A DNA stretch of 64,000 nt from UBA7396 sp034675265 (GCA_034675265.1 JAUCDK010000002.1:1-64000), one strand, 5' to 3'; shown: positions 30,384 to 42,619, counted from the stretch's first letter. The notes: a model not told the origin generated them from the sequence alone. Translations and numbers: made by a program.

Positions 30384-31439
30384 ATGAAGCTCAAAGATTT
30401 CGATTATTTTCTTCCTGAAGAACTCATCGCACAAACACCAATAGAACCAAGAGATCATTCAAAACTTCTCATTTTAAATAAAGAATCTTGAGAAATTCAA
30501 GATAAACATTTTTATGATATTTTAGAAAATCTTAGCGAAAATGATGTTTTAGTTCTCAACGAAACTCGTACTATTCACGCCAGACTTTTTTGAGAAATTG
30601 ATATTTTTCCAAAATGAAAAAAAGAAGTAAAACCAGTAGAAATTTTACTCCATAAACAAATCTCTCTTGATACTTGGGAATGTCTTTGATATCCTGGAAA
30701 AAATCTAAAAATTGGGAGAACTATAAGATTTTATGATGAAAATAAAAATCTTATTTTAAATGGTTTTATAGAAAAAGTATCTGATATGTGAAGATTTATA
30801 AAATTTGATATATCTGGTTTCGATTTTCTAAAAGTTATTGAAAAAATATGAGAAATGCCTCTTCCTCATTATATTACTCATTCTTTAAAAAATACTGAAA
30901 GATATCAAACAATTTATGGAAAAACTCACGGAAGTGCAGCCACTCCAACTGCATGACTTCATTTCACAAATGAACTTTTAACAAACCTTGAAAAAAAATG
31001 AGTTCGTATTGAAAAAATTCTTCTTCATGTATGAGTTTGAACTTTTAAACCAGTTGAAGTTGAAAATATTACAGAACATTATATGCACTCTGAATACATT
31101 GAAATAAAACAAGAAGTTTCAGAAAGACTCAATGAATATAAAAAATGTTGAAAAAAAATTATTGCAGTTGGAACAACATCAATTAGAACACTTGAAAGTT
31201 TTACGGATGAAAATTGAATTTTATGATATGGCTGAAAAGAAACTTCTATTTTTATCTACCCTGGATACAAATGGAGATTTATCGATAGTTTAATTACCAA
31301 TTTTCATCTTCCATGCTCAACTCTTCTCATGCTTGTAAGTAGTTTAGCATGAACTGAACATATAAAAACAGCCTATCAACACGCCATAGAAAACAAGTAT
31401 AGATTCTTCTCATTTTGAGATGCTATGTGGATAAAATAA
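30384..31439 (+). CDS. queA: S-adenosylmethionine:tRNA ribosyltransferase-isomerase
   Basis: 351 residues, normal for QueA. Conserved pieces: FDYFLPEELIAQTPIEPRD, GSAATPTAGLHFT (its Gly from UGA), LHVGVGTFKPV, and FITNFHLPCSTLLMLVSS-like sequence near the end. It converts preQ1 in tRNA to epoxyqueuosine. No other queuosine genes lie nearby. It precedes trhO, another wobble-position modification gene. Confidence 0.94.
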
Positions 31440-31561
31440 GTTTTTGCAATTCCTAAAAATTTCATATAATATCTCGGCTTTATAGAAAAAATTTTCACAA
31501 AAAATATTATTATAAAGTTTGCAAATAACATGGCAAGTTATTTATTATTTACCTATATATT

Positions 31562-32647
31562 ATGTTTAAAAAAGAAAAATTTACACTTTTAACATTTTAC
31601 AAATTTGTTGATGTAGAAGATGTAGAAAAGGAAGTACAAGATCATCTTGATTTTTGTACGGATATCGGAATGACTGGAAGAGTTTATATTGGTACTGAAG
31701 GAATTTCTTCAACAGTAACAGGAAATGAAGGACAAATAAAAGCATATAAATTATACTTAGATGCTCATCCTCTTTTCAATAATCCTCCTGATCTTGATAT
31801 AAAATCAACTCCAGTAGATGGACACAAATTTCCAAGAATGTCAGTAAAACATAGAGAAGAAATTGTAGCACTTGGTCAAAAATATACAAGAAAAGAAATA
31901 GAAGAAGCTGGAAATCGTATGTCAATTGAAGAATTTAAAGAAATTCTTGATAATGGAAATATTGATGATTATATCGTTTTAGATATGAGAAACAATCACG
32001 AATACAAACTTTGACATTTTAAAAATGCAATTCCTGCAAATACACTTACATTCAAAGAATTAGAAAAAGAAATTGAAAATTATAAAAAAACTTTTGGAGA
32101 TAAAAAAATTATTTCTTATTGTACTTGAGGAATTAGATGTGAAAAATCAACGGTAATGCTTCAAAAAGCAGGACTAAAAAATACTTATCAACTTGATGGA
32201 TGAGTAGTAAAATATATCAATACCTACAACGACTGAAATTGGAAAGGAAATTTATATGTTTTTGATGACAGAGTAAGTTGTGAAGTTTGAGATGAAAATA
32301 CTCATGAAACCATCGGAGTATGTTTGTATTCTGATGCTCTCACTAATAATTGTGAAAACTGTCGTTATAGTCCTTGTAATGCAAGAATTATTGCCAGTAA
32401 AGAAGAATATAAAAAACACTTTGGTTTTTGTAGTGAAGAATGTTATAAAAATGCTCTTACAAATGGATTGGTGAAAAATGTTGATTTTGATAAAGTAGAT
32501 TATAGAAAATTAAGAGTAAAAATGAAAAATCATCCTGAAACTACTCCAGAAGTACTTGAATTTATACAAAAACATCTCACTTCAAATATTTGAAATACAA
32601 ATTTTAGACACAAAACATCACAAAAAGAAGATTTTATTATTGATTAA
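31562..32647 (+). CDS. trhO: tRNA uridine(34) hydroxylase (TrhO/YceA), rhodanese family
   Basis: 361 residues. An N-terminal acylphosphatase-like domain (about 1-100) contains GRVYIGTEGISSTV. A rhodanese domain (about 120-235) has catalytic C187 in YCTGGIRCEKS (first Gly from UGA). A Cys-rich C-terminal zinc-like region (NCENCRYSPCN, GFCSEEC) follows. TrhO makes 5-hydroxyuridine at tRNA position 34. It has its own terminator. The leader of about 80 bases contains a small inverted repeat AAATAAC/GTTATTT at about 31525. Confidence 0.92.
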
Positions 32648-32650
32648 ATA

Positions 32651-32677
32651 AAAAGACTCTCTAATCAAGAGTCTTTT
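32651..32677 (+). terminator. Terminator after trhO
   Basis: Stem AAAAGACTCT/AGAGTCTTTT followed by a T-run. Confidence 0.8.
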
Positions 32678-32713
32678 TTTCAATTTCTGAATAACATAAG
32701 ATAATAAGAAAAT

Positions 32714-32742
32714 TTGGCAAAATAAAAATATTATGATATAAT
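32714..32742 (+). promoter_or_regulatory. Promoter of the VirD4-like/pilin operon
   Basis: TTGGCA 32714-32719, 17-base spacer, TATAAT 32737-32742 with TG at 32734-32735. Confidence 0.65.
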
Positions 32743-32776
32743 AAACAAGATAAAAATTATATTTTTTCTATTTCGT

Positions 32777-35596
32777 ATGAAAAAACTCCTATACACACTC
32801 GCGATATTTCTCACTTTTTTACAAACAACATCTGCAAGTTTACTTGATGCAAGTAAAAAACTTTCTTGAAATACTCCTCAAAATACACAAGCTGCATCAA
32901 GCGAAAGTTCTAGTTATTTAGATATATTTTATGATATCATTTTTTATGCTCTTGCCCTTTTAGTAGCATTTATTGTTTGTGTGCTTGCTATAAAATTAAT
33001 GAGATTAATTTTTGAAATTGTTTGGAGTCAAAAGTTAGTGTATATGAAAGTTACGCTTCCAAAAGCAGACTCAAAACTTGATAAAGAAAAAGAAACGAAA
33101 AAAGATTTCAAAGAAAAAATTTGAATGATGAGTATGTACTATAAAGCTATTCATAAACTTTCTGATGCTGGATTAAAAGATTCCATTACTGATTTTTTCT
33201 TTGATCATGCAAAAGTTTCTCTTGAACTTGCTTATGAAAATGGTGAATTAAATTTTTATATCGTTACATATGAAGGATATGTAAATGTTGTTTCTCAACA
33301 TATTACATCTATTTATAATGATGCTGAGGTAAGAATTATAGATAAAAATAAAGAATATATTAATATAAAACCTTTTGGATATACGCTCAGAGCAGCTTCA
33401 CTTTGAAAAGAAAATGATGATGCCTTTCCAATCCGTTCATTTAAATATTTAGAAGATGATCCATTAAACAACTTTACCAACGTTTTTTCTTCTCTTGAAA
33501 AAGATGATAAAGCTGTATATCAAATTATCATAAAACCAGTTTGATCAAGATGGAATAAAAAAGCTAAAAATGCTGCATGACTTGTTGCTAAATGAGAATA
33601 TAAAAAGAAAAGTCACATTCCATTTTTAGATTTTTTCTGGAATCCTTTGGTTGCACTTATTCAATGAACCGATAGCATGGTAAAAGATTCAAATGCACCT
33701 TGAGCAAGTTCTGGAGATAGTTATAAAATCTTTAACCAAGCAGAAACCGAAGCACATAAAATTATGTGAGAATCTGCATGACAACCTGGATTTAGAACAT
33801 CTATTAGAGTTCTTGTTTCATCAAAACATCCTAAAAAAGCTGAAGATGGTGCACACGCAGTAATTGCTGCTTCATCAATATTTACCGATGAATATAACAA
33901 TGCATTGGATAATCCTCAACTCTATGAAGATTTTCTATATTTCATATTTACTCCTATCAGATATTTTGCATTTAACAATAAACTGATTTGATTTTTTCAA
34001 AATGTTTCTATTTTTTCATCAGATGAACTTTCGACTCTATATCACTATCCTGATATAAATTACAATAAATCTCCAATTATAAATTGGTTGGATTATAAAA
34101 AATTAGCTCCACCTCATAATCTAAAATTCCCAAGTGATCCTTGTATTTTAGAGGAAAAAGTAAAAATTGGAACCAAAGAAATCATTGATCCGGAAACTGG
34201 AGAAACAAAAATAGTAGATGAATTTGAATTAAAAAAAGTTCACAGACATCTTTGAGGTTTTCCTATATTTAAAGATGGAGTTTTAATGTGATTTAATGAA
34301 TATAGAAATAAAAAAACACCAATCTATTTTGATAAAAAAGATAGAGGAAGACATCATTATATTATCTGAAAATCTTGAGGTTGAAAATCAGTATTTATCT
34401 GATATTTAGCTCGTCAAGATATGCGGAATGGAGATGGACTTTGTGTTATTGACCCACATGGAGATTTAGTAGAAGATGTACTTGCATTTACACCAAAAGA
34501 AAGAGCAAGAGATACGGTTGTTTTTGACCCAGCTGATGATGAATATCCAATGGGATTAAATATGCTTGAAGTTATTTCTACAGACCCAGATATTAGAAAA
34601 AGAGAAATGGATAGAGCTGCAATGGATGCTACTGAAATATTTATAAAAATATTTTGAGATGAAGTGTTTTGACCTCGTATTCAACATTATTTTAGAAATG
34701 GTTGTTTAACACTTATGGAAGATGTGGATGATTGAGGAACTTTGATTGATGTACCAAGACTTTTTGTTGATGATGCATTTATGAAATATAAAACTTCAAA
34801 AGTAAAAAATCCAGTAGTAAAATCTTTCTGGGAACATGAATATGCGTCTACTTGAGATAGAGAAAAACAAGAAATGATTCCTTATTTTTCAAGTAAATTT
34901 GGTCCATTTATTACCAATACAACTATCAGAAATATTATTGGGCAACCAAAATCTGCCTTTAATATTAGAGATATTATGGATTCAAAAAAAGCACTTCTTG
35001 TAAATCTTTCAAAATGAAAAATTTGAGCACTTAATGCACAATTACTTTGACTTATATTTGTTTCTAAAGTAAATATGGCTGCAATGTCGAGAGCTGATAT
35101 GCCAGAACACGAAAGAAAAGATTTTTTCATGTATGTAGATGAGTTCCAAAACTTTGCAACAGAAACATTTTGAGAAATATTATCAGAAGCCAGAAAATAT
35201 AAACTTGCCCTCATAATGGCTCACCAATTTATTGCACAAATCGGTTGAAGTGGAGCAAAAAAATGAGATAAACCAAGTATTAAAGACGCAGTATTTTGAA
35301 ATGCCTGAACGATTATGTCATTTAAAGTTGGTGCAGAAGATGCAGAATATTTAGAAAAAGAATATGCTCCTTTATTATCACAACAAGATATTATTGGTAT
35401 TGCAAATTTTACAACTTATGTTAAACTGAACATCAATAATGCAACTACTCGTCCATTTGATATGAAAACTCTTTGGGATAATAATTATAAAAATGTAGAA
35501 GCTGCAAAAATTATAAAAGAATATTCAAGAAAAAAATATGGAAGAAAGAAAAAATATGTAGATATGGAAATTGAAGCAAGACTTGGAATTACGTAA
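32777..35596 (+). CDS. VirD4/TraG-like type IV secretion coupling ATPase
   Basis: 939 residues. Signal-like N-terminus (1-21), a membrane helix (about 50-75), a long N-terminal region (80-510), then the ATPase. Walker A is GKSGGGKS at 531-538, where three of the four glycines (531, 534, 536) are UGA. Walker B FFMYVDEFQNFA has its acidic pair at 788-789. CVIDPHGDLVEDVL and LIMAHQFIAQI are also typical of the candidate-phylum VirD4/TraD group. It should couple DNA or protein substrates to a membrane channel or power a pilus-like machine. Three TrbC-like genes follow in the same operon. Confidence 0.88.
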
Positions 35597-35622
35597 TACT
35601 TTTAATATTTTATTTAGAAAAA

Positions 35623-36552
35623 ATGTTTAAAATTATAATAAAATTTTTAATAACGTTGAGTCTCTTTTCTCTCCCTTTATTTTCATTTGCAAACGAAAAT
35701 ATTAGAATTACCAATGAAAATACTGGAAGAAATGCAAATAATGAATATTTGGGAGAAATGGAAGGAAATGAATTTTTTTATGTATGAACTACTTGAGAAA
35801 AATGAATCAAAAACTTACTTCTGAATATTGCTCGTGATTTAAGAGTTATTGTATTTGCAATTGTTTTACTTGTTTGATTAATTCTTGTTATAAAACTCAT
35901 TTTTTGAGAAAATACAGATGAAGAGCAAAAAAAGTTAAAAATGTGAATATTGTGGGCCAGTATTTGAATTATGGTAATGCAAATCGCATTTTCAGTTTAT
36001 AAAATACTTTTTGATAGAGATATTTGAGCTCCATTGTGAAGAAATTTATCGGAAAAATTAATAGAACCATTTACTGATATGTTGATGTTATTTGCATCTT
36101 TCATATTTATTGCTATGTGAATTTATGCGTTTTACAAAATCGTAACTGCTGGTTGAGAAGAAGACAAAGTTTCAAAATGAAAAACAACAATTGTCCAAGC
36201 AATTATTTGATTTATTGTCATAAAATTTGCTGATATTATTGTTACAAATACTTTCAATCCTGATTGTGGATGAGGTGGAATTTTATCATATTATGGAACC
36301 AATATTTGTGAAAATATTACTGATAATGCAAAAATTGTGACGACTCTTCTCAATTGGATGAACTCATTTTTAGCAATTATTATTGTTTTAATGATTATGT
36401 ATGCTGGATTTTTAGTTCTTACTTCATGATGAGATTCTGATAAACATGATAAAGCAAAAAAAATATTACTCTATGTTGGTATAGGACTTCTTATATTATT
36501 TACGAGCTATTTAATTCTTACTTTTTTTATCGTACCAGAAGCACAAATATAA
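35623..36552 (+). CDS. TrbC/pilin-like membrane protein 1
   Basis: 309 residues with a cleavable-type signal (FSLPLFSFA around 17-25). It then has two tandem units of paired helices: one around residues 75-130, and a second with TAGGEEDKVSKGKTT and later TSGGDSDKHDKAKKI loops. The GG-x-D-K-KAKK loop between helices is a repeated feature of this group, also in the next two genes. A CGGGG stretch near residue 205 may be redox or structural. Probably a membrane subunit of the secretion/pilus system. Confidence 0.7.
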
Positions 36553-36567
36553 TTTAAACATTTTCAT

Positions 36568-37473
36568 ATGAAAAATATTATAAAATTCTTTCTTATATTT
36601 ATTACATCAATTTTTAGTTTTCATCTTTCTTACGCAGGAAATATTGATTTTAAAGATGCTTCTGAAGCGACAAGTAAAATTAAAAGTGTTTCTATAAAAG
36701 AAAAAACATGAAGTATGGAAACTCAAATTCAATCTACTACACTCAATATATTTAAAACTCTAAAAATTGTTGTTTGAGGACTTTTAGTTATCTATTTAGT
36801 ATATGCGTGAGTACAAATGATTCTTTCTATGTGAAGTGATGAATGACAATTATCAGAAGCAAAAAGATCTATTCGGTATGCTATTATTTGACTTTTATTT
36901 ATAAATATTCCTGGATTGTTATACAACTCATTTTCAAACAAAAGAGTAACTGATGATGTAACTTCAACGGTTTGAGATTCGGTAACCATTTATCAAAGAA
37001 ATATTTTTATGAACAGTGAAGTTTTTGGAAGCACTCTGTGAAATATTCTTACGTTTTTACAAATTTCAATCGTTGCAATTGCTATTTTTATGATTGTATA
37101 CGCGGGAATTAAAATTATTCTTGCAAGTGGCGATGAAGACAAAGTGAGTGAATCAAAAAACAAAATTCTTTGGTCTGTTGCTGGACTTGTATTTATATGA
37201 GTAATGGAAGTTTGGAGAAATATTATGTTTAAATGAGATTTCAAATGACAAGGACAAGAATTATTTGCTACACTTGCCAATCTTGCGCTATTCTTCGCTT
37301 GACCGATTGCAATATTTTTCCTAAGTTTAGCAGGATATTATTATATAACTGCTGGAGGAGATGATGATAAAGTAAAAAAAGCAAAAAGTATTGTGTTCAA
37401 TACTCTTATAGCAACTATTATACTTTTAGGAATTTATACATTCCTTCTTGATTTAAAAACATTATCATTTTAA
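36568..37473 (+). CDS. TrbC/pilin-like membrane protein 2
   Basis: 301 residues, signal peptide ending near HLSYA (about 24). It contains three TrbC-like helix pairs, each with the short loop between helices: SMGSDEGQLSEAKR, ASGDEDKVSESKN and TAGGDDDKVKKAKS. This is a triplication of one hairpin module. Starts 16 bases after the previous stop. Confidence 0.7.
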
Positions 37474-37481
37474 TATAAAAT

Positions 37482-37949
37482 ATGAAAAAAATAACTCTAT
37501 TTCTTTGTTGTATATTATCAATTTGAATATGACAAAATTCATTTGCAGGAGGGGTTTGAGATCCTTCTAGTCCAGATTTTGTTGGTCCACCAGCTCCAAC
37601 AACAACTACATCTACCTGAACAACAGCAATAACTGTAAAAGTAACAGAAAGTATTCCAGGTTGAAATTGTAGTCTGATTCAATCTGGAACATGAGCTGGT
37701 TTATATGAATGTAAAATAGAACCTGGGTTTAAAAGTGTACAATGAATTATTTGAAATATTATAAAATGGGTTACTGCTATTGCTGCTCTTGCTTGAGTTT
37801 TATTTATTGTAATAAATGGAATTATGCTTTCTACTGGTTCTGAAACTGGAGAAGTAAAAAAAAGAATTGTAAATGGTATTATTGGATTAATTCTTGTACT
37901 ATTAAGTTGAGTTATTCTGAATATGATTGCTCCTTGGGTATACAAATAA
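37482..37949 (+). CDS. TrbC/pilin-like membrane protein 3
   Basis: 155 residues. Signal peptide (1-24), a Pro/Thr-rich extracellular stretch (about 30-60, SPDFVGPPAPTTTT), a Cys pair (CSLIQSGTGAGLYEC), then one helix pair with the STGSETGEVKKR loop. It is the shortest of the three and ends the operon. The form fits a surface-exposed minor subunit. Confidence 0.65.
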
Positions 37950-37950
37950 A

Positions 37951-37971
37951 AAGAACTTCTAAGAAGTTCTT
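37951..37971. terminator. Terminator shared with mutL
   Basis: Stem AAGAACTTC/GAAGTTCTT with loop TAA and a T-run, between converging genes. Confidence 0.8.
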
Positions 37972-37974
37972 TTT

Positions 37975-39828
37975 TTATCTTTCGTATTTATCTTTCAAAT
38001 CTTGAAGTGAGATTTCAAAAATAACTGGTCTTCCATGTGGACAAGTTGAACTATATCCATCTATAGCATCATTTAATAATTTATTCATCTCAAAAAGATT
38101 GAGCTTATTTCAAAATTTAATGGCACTTCTACACGCAGTATAAGCATAAATTTTATTTTTTACTTCATCAAGAGTTTTTGATTTTAAAATATTTCCATCT
38201 GAAATATCATTTAAAATTCCAAGAAGAATATCTTTAAGATTTTCTTTTTTTATAAAATCTGGAATAGAGACAATCGAAGCAATCGCATTAGAAAGTAACT
38301 CTATTTCAAATCACATTTCACTAAAAATATCTTTTTTTTCTTCCAAAAGAGAAAATTCGTTTGAAGTAAGTTTTATATTTTCAGGAATAAGAAGTGTTTG
38401 AGAAAGATGTTGAGTTTCTTGTTTCAGTAATTTTTCATAAATAATTCTTTCTGCTAAAGCATGTTGGTCAAACATAATAATTTTATTATCCTTTTCAACA
38501 ATAATATAACTATTAAAAGTTTGCCCTACTATTTTTCATAATTTTGTATAATGTAAATCTCCACTATTTTCATCTTTTATTTGAGGAGAAACACTTTCTA
38601 AATATGTTTTTGTAAAATCTATCGAATCTGAGATAGTATATTGATTTGGATGAGAAGAAATATCTTTATATGGAGAATATGATTTAAATTTTGTTCCACT
38701 TCCTGTATAATATTTTGGTTCTTGAAAAGAATTTATTGAATGATTTGTTGATATTTTTGTAAAATCAAAATTTGAAACTTCTGAATTTGTTTGAGATACT
38801 TCTGAACTTTCTAGCTTTTCAAGAGAATTATTTATAAGACTTGAATGTTCTAATTTGTCTAAAACAGCATGATAAACACTTCTAAAAATATTACTTTCAT
38901 TTTCAAATCTCACTTCTTGCTTTCTTGGATGAACATTGACATCAACTAATGTTGGATCAACTTGAATATTCAAAACATATCCTGGATAATTTCCATGTGG
39001 AATAAATCTATTATAGGCATCATTTATAGCTTTTAGTAAAAGTGGTGACGTAATTGGTCTATGATTTACAAATAAATTCTGTCTATTTTTATTTGGGAAT
39101 GATACCTTTGGTCCTGTTATATATCACGAAATATCAATTCAAACTGAAGAAAATTGTATGTCTAAAATATTGTCTATAAAGTCATTTCCATAAATACTGT
39201 AAATTCTCACTTTTAAATCTTCTCAAGCATTCATTTTAAAAATTCTTTTTCCATCGCTTATAAATTCAAATCAAACTTTTGGATAACTCAAAGCAACTGC
39301 ATATAAATAATCAAGAATTTTTGCATATTCTGTTTTATCAGTTTTTAAATAATTCAGTCTTGCTGGAGTATTAAAAAATAAATCTCTCACAGAAATCTGA
39401 GTTCCATTTTCTCATGAAGTGGTGGTAATCTTTTTCCCAGAAATATTATCATAATCAAGCCTATACGCTTCATTATTCTCTTTTGTTTTGGTAATGATAG
39501 AAAATTTTGAAACCGAAGAAATAGATGACAAAGCTTCTCATCTAAATCAAAAAGTCATAACATTATATAAATCATCTAAATTTTTAATTTTTGAAGTGGT
39601 ATATTTATCTATGCTTATTTTTAAATCCTCTAGTGAAAATCCTTCACCATTATCAGTAATAGTAATCAAAGTTTTACCTCCATTTTCTATTTCAATTTTT
39701 ATTTTATCACTTCCTGCATCAAGTGCATTTTCGACTAATTCTTTTACTACCGAAATCGGTCTTTCTACTACCTCTCAAGCAGAAATTTGATTGGAAAGAT
39801 GCGTATCAAGTTGTATAATTTTTCCCAT
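37975..39828 (-). CDS. mutL: DNA mismatch repair protein MutL
   Basis: 617 residues. The N-terminal GHKL ATPase shows ISAGEVVERPISVVKELVEN, DNGEGF and FRGEALSSISSVS. The DVNVHPRKQEVRF block is also present. The C-terminal domain has DQHALAERIIYEKL, the metal-binding endonuclease motif DQHA(X)2E(X)4E, and CPHGRP. So it is the nicking type of MutL, as in bacteria without MutH. MutS is not in this window. Confidence 0.94.
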
Positions 39829-39969
39829 ATTTGTATTCTTATAAATATTTATGAAAATATACTCAAAATTTGGAAAAATAAAAATAATATTTTCATGAAT
39901 AAAAAAACTTGCAAAAAAAAACTTTTTTATTATGATATGCGTGATTTTATAAATTAATATACATATATT

Positions 39970-40323
39970 ATGTCAAATTTTGATTTAGTAAGTAAAATTC
40001 AAGCTCAATTTGTGAAAGCAAATACTCCTGAATTTAGAACTGGTATGGAAGTTGAAGTATACCAAATTATTAACGAATGAGGAAAAACTAGAACTCAAAG
40101 ATTTAAAGGAATTATTATTAAAACTGCTGGAAAAACTGCTTTAGAAAAAACTATTACAGTAAGAAGAAAAGTTGGACCATTTGGAGTTGAAAAAATATTT
40201 GCTGTTCACTCTCCAACTATTGAAAAAATTGAAATCATCAGACAATTTAAAGTTAGAAGAAGTCATATTGGTTTCATTAGAGATTTAACAGGTAAAGCTG
40301 CAAGATTAAAAGAAGTAAAATAA
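39970..40323 (+). CDS. rplS: Ribosomal protein bL19
   Basis: 117 residues. Typical pieces: FRTGMEVEVYQIINEGGKTRTQRFKGI and VEKIFAVHSPTIEKIEI, ending with KVRRSHIGFIRDLTGKAARLKE-type sequence. It sits at the subunit interface of the 50S. Single-gene unit with its own terminator. Confidence 0.94.
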
Positions 40324-40342
40324 TTTTTACTCAACTAGATAA

Positions 40343-40373
40343 AAAACTGAAAAATATTTTATTTTTCAGTTTT
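40343..40373 (+). terminator. Terminator after rplS
   Basis: Stem AAAACTGAAAAAT/ATTTTTCAGTTTT followed by T-rich sequence. Confidence 0.75.
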
Positions 40374-40486
40374 TTTCTTTTATTTTTCAAAAAATAAATA
40401 TAATGCTCTTATATTTAAAATTGAATATGGAAGTTAAAAATCTCTATTTTATAATTTTAATTTTTTAGTTTTTTAATGTATATGAG

Positions 40487-41938
40487 ATGAAAGATTTAAG
40501 CTTAATTGAAATAATTGAAAAAATAAAATCAAAAGAAACAACTCCTGAAAAAGTTTGGGATTATTTTTTATGAAGAATTGAAAAATTTGACTCTCAAATT
40601 TGAGCATATAATTTTGTAAACAAAAATGGTTTAAATAATGATACAAATTCAGTTCTTGCTGGAGCTCCAATTTGAATAAAAGATATTTTTTGTGAAACTG
40701 GAATACCTACTACTTGTTCATCAAAAATGCTTGAAAATTTTATACCACCATACGATGCTACAGTGATAAAAAATTTAAAAAATGCTTGATTTTCATCAAT
40801 TGGAAAACTCAATATGGATGAATTTGCAATGGGTTCAACGACCGAAAATTCTGCATTCAAAAATACTCTAAATCCATGGGGAACAGCGAGAATTCCTGGA
40901 TGATCAAGTTGAGGAAGTGCTGCAGCAGTAGCAGCTTGACTTTGTCCTGCAGCTCTTGGAACTGATACAGGATGAAGTATTAGACAACCTGCAAGTATGT
41001 GTAATGTAGTTGGTTTCAAACCAAGTTATGGAAGAAACTCAAGATATGGAGTAATACCAATGGCATCAAGTCTTGATTGTCCTGGAACTCTTACAAAAAC
41101 AGTTCGTGATGCTTGACTTCTCTATGATGTAATGAATGGTGGAGATGTTTTGGAAAATACTTCTATTGATGGAAAAGATACTATAAATCCAAGTATTTGG
41201 GAGAAAAAAGATGTAAAATGATTAAAAGTTGGTCTTCCAAAAGAATATTTTGAAGAAGGTATTGATGCAGGAGTAAAAGAAGTAATTATGCAAGCTGTAG
41301 AAAAATTTAAAGAACTTTGAGCAGAAATAGTAGATATTTCTCTTCCAATGACAAAATATGCTATTGCTACTTATTATATTATTGTTCCAGCAGAAGTTTC
41401 AACGAATTTAGGAAGACTTGATGGTCTAAGATACTGATATACTTCAGATAAATCATATTCAAGTATGAATGATTTTTATCTTCATAATAGATGAGAATGA
41501 TTTGGTGAGGAAGCTCAAAGAAGAAGTATATTATGAGCGTATGTCCTTTCTGCTTGATTTTATGATGCATATTTTAAAAAAGCATGACAAATTAGAACGC
41601 TTATTATTGAAGACTTCAAGAAAGCATTTGATAAAGTAGATGTGATTATCAGTCCAGTAGTTCCAAGTGTTGCTTGGAAAATTGGAGAAAAAATTGACGA
41701 TCCTCTTAAAAACTATTTAGCTGATGCATACACTATTCCTGCAAGTTTAGCTGGACTTCCTGGAATTTCTGTTCCAGCATGATTTGCTGTAAGTGAAGAT
41801 AACGAAAAGGAATTACTTCCAGTAGGAGTTCAAATATTAGCTCCTCAATTTCAAGATGAAAAAGTACTTGAAGTAGCTCATGTTTTTGAACAAGCAACTC
41901 AATACGGAAAGAAAAATCCACAAGGATTTGAGGATTAA
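40487..41938 (+). CDS. gatA: Glutamyl-tRNA(Gln) amidotransferase subunit A
   Basis: 483 residues, normal length. The amidase catalytic triad K65, S140 and S164 has the family spacing (75 and 24), in GAPIGIKDIF, GGSSGGSAAA and DTGGSIRQPA, with UGA at several of the glycines. It releases ammonia from glutamine to convert Glu-tRNA(Gln) to Gln-tRNA(Gln). ATG 40487 is chosen because nearby ATGs at 40476 and 40482 are out of frame. gatB and gatC are not adjacent. Confidence 0.94.
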
Positions 41939-41950
41939 TTACTCATTTTT

Positions 41951-41979
41951 TTGCAAAAATAAACTTATTATGTTACAAT
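41951..41979 (+). promoter_or_regulatory. Promoter inside a hairpin before the charged repeat protein
   Basis: TTGCAA 41951-41956, 17-base spacer, TACAAT 41974-41979 with TG at 41971-41972. The -10 lies in the loop of the inverted repeat 41959-41993. Confidence 0.6.
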
Positions 41980-41993
41980 CATAATAAGTTTAT
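41959..41993. terminator. 13-bp inverted repeat: gatA terminator overlapping a promoter
   Basis: Arms ATAAACTTATTAT and ATAATAAGTTTAT around GTTACAATC, followed by a T-run. It fits a gatA terminator, but the loop holds the next gene's -10, so it could also be an operator. Confidence 0.55.
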
Positions 41994-42009
41994 TTTTTAA
42001 TTTATTTTT

Positions 42010-42600
42010 ATGGGATGAGTAGAAAAACAAAATGAAAATCAAGAAGAACAAAAATTTGAAAAAGAATTTAATGAAGAACTCAAAAATTGATGAGAAGATT
42101 TTGATAAAAAGGCTTTTTGAGATGTAATATCGTGAGCAAAATTTGATGATTCTCTTTCCAAAGAAGAAAATTTTAAAAATGCATTTGATGCAAAAATAGA
42201 CACTATGCTTCAAAGCAATCTCAAAAATATTCCTGATGAAAGAAAGCAAGAGCTAAAAAACCTTCAAAAAGATGCAAATAATGGAAAAGATATAAAATCT
42301 CTTTTAAAATCATATAATGAAATAAAAGATTTATTTTCAACAAGAGTTGCTGAATCAAAAAAATCAGAATCAGATATTCAAAGAGAAAATGGACAAAAAG
42401 AAGACCAAAAAAGACAAGAAAAATCTCAAGATTTTTTAGAAGAATTAAAAAAAAGCATTGTCGAAAATGGACAAAAAGAAGACCAAAAAAGACAAGAAAT
42501 GAAAACTATGTTAGCTGAAAATCAAGAAAAAATGAATCAAGAAAGAGCCTGAGCAGAATGAGTGCTCGATTGATTTCCTGAATCAGAGTCACAAACATAA
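42010..42600 (+). CDS. Charged helical protein with internal repeat
   Basis: 196 residues, highly charged, no membrane segment or signal. The motif ENGQKEDQKRQE occurs twice, near residues 126-137 and 152-163, within a coiled-coil region. It looks like a cytoplasmic filament or linker protein. No family recognised. Its promoter matches those of the large proteins at 19.6-28 kb, which it also resembles in composition, so it may be part of the same regulon. Confidence 0.65.
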
Positions 42601-42619
42601 ATCCTACTGCGTAGGATTT
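42599..42619. terminator. Terminator shared with comEC
   Basis: Stem AAATCCTAC/GTAGGATTT with loop TGC. It overlaps the stop codons of both converging genes (42600 and 42604). Confidence 0.75.

Noticed and set aside
40594..41019. 141-codon minus-strand frame opposite gatA
   Set aside because: The plus strand carries the amidase catalytic triad in frame; the minus frame is its shadow.
42387..42500. Direct repeat encoding ENGQKEDQKRQE as a possible CRISPR or mobile repeat
   Set aside because: Only two copies, in frame within one gene; a coding duplication explains it. No CRISPR array, transposase or IS end was seen in the window.
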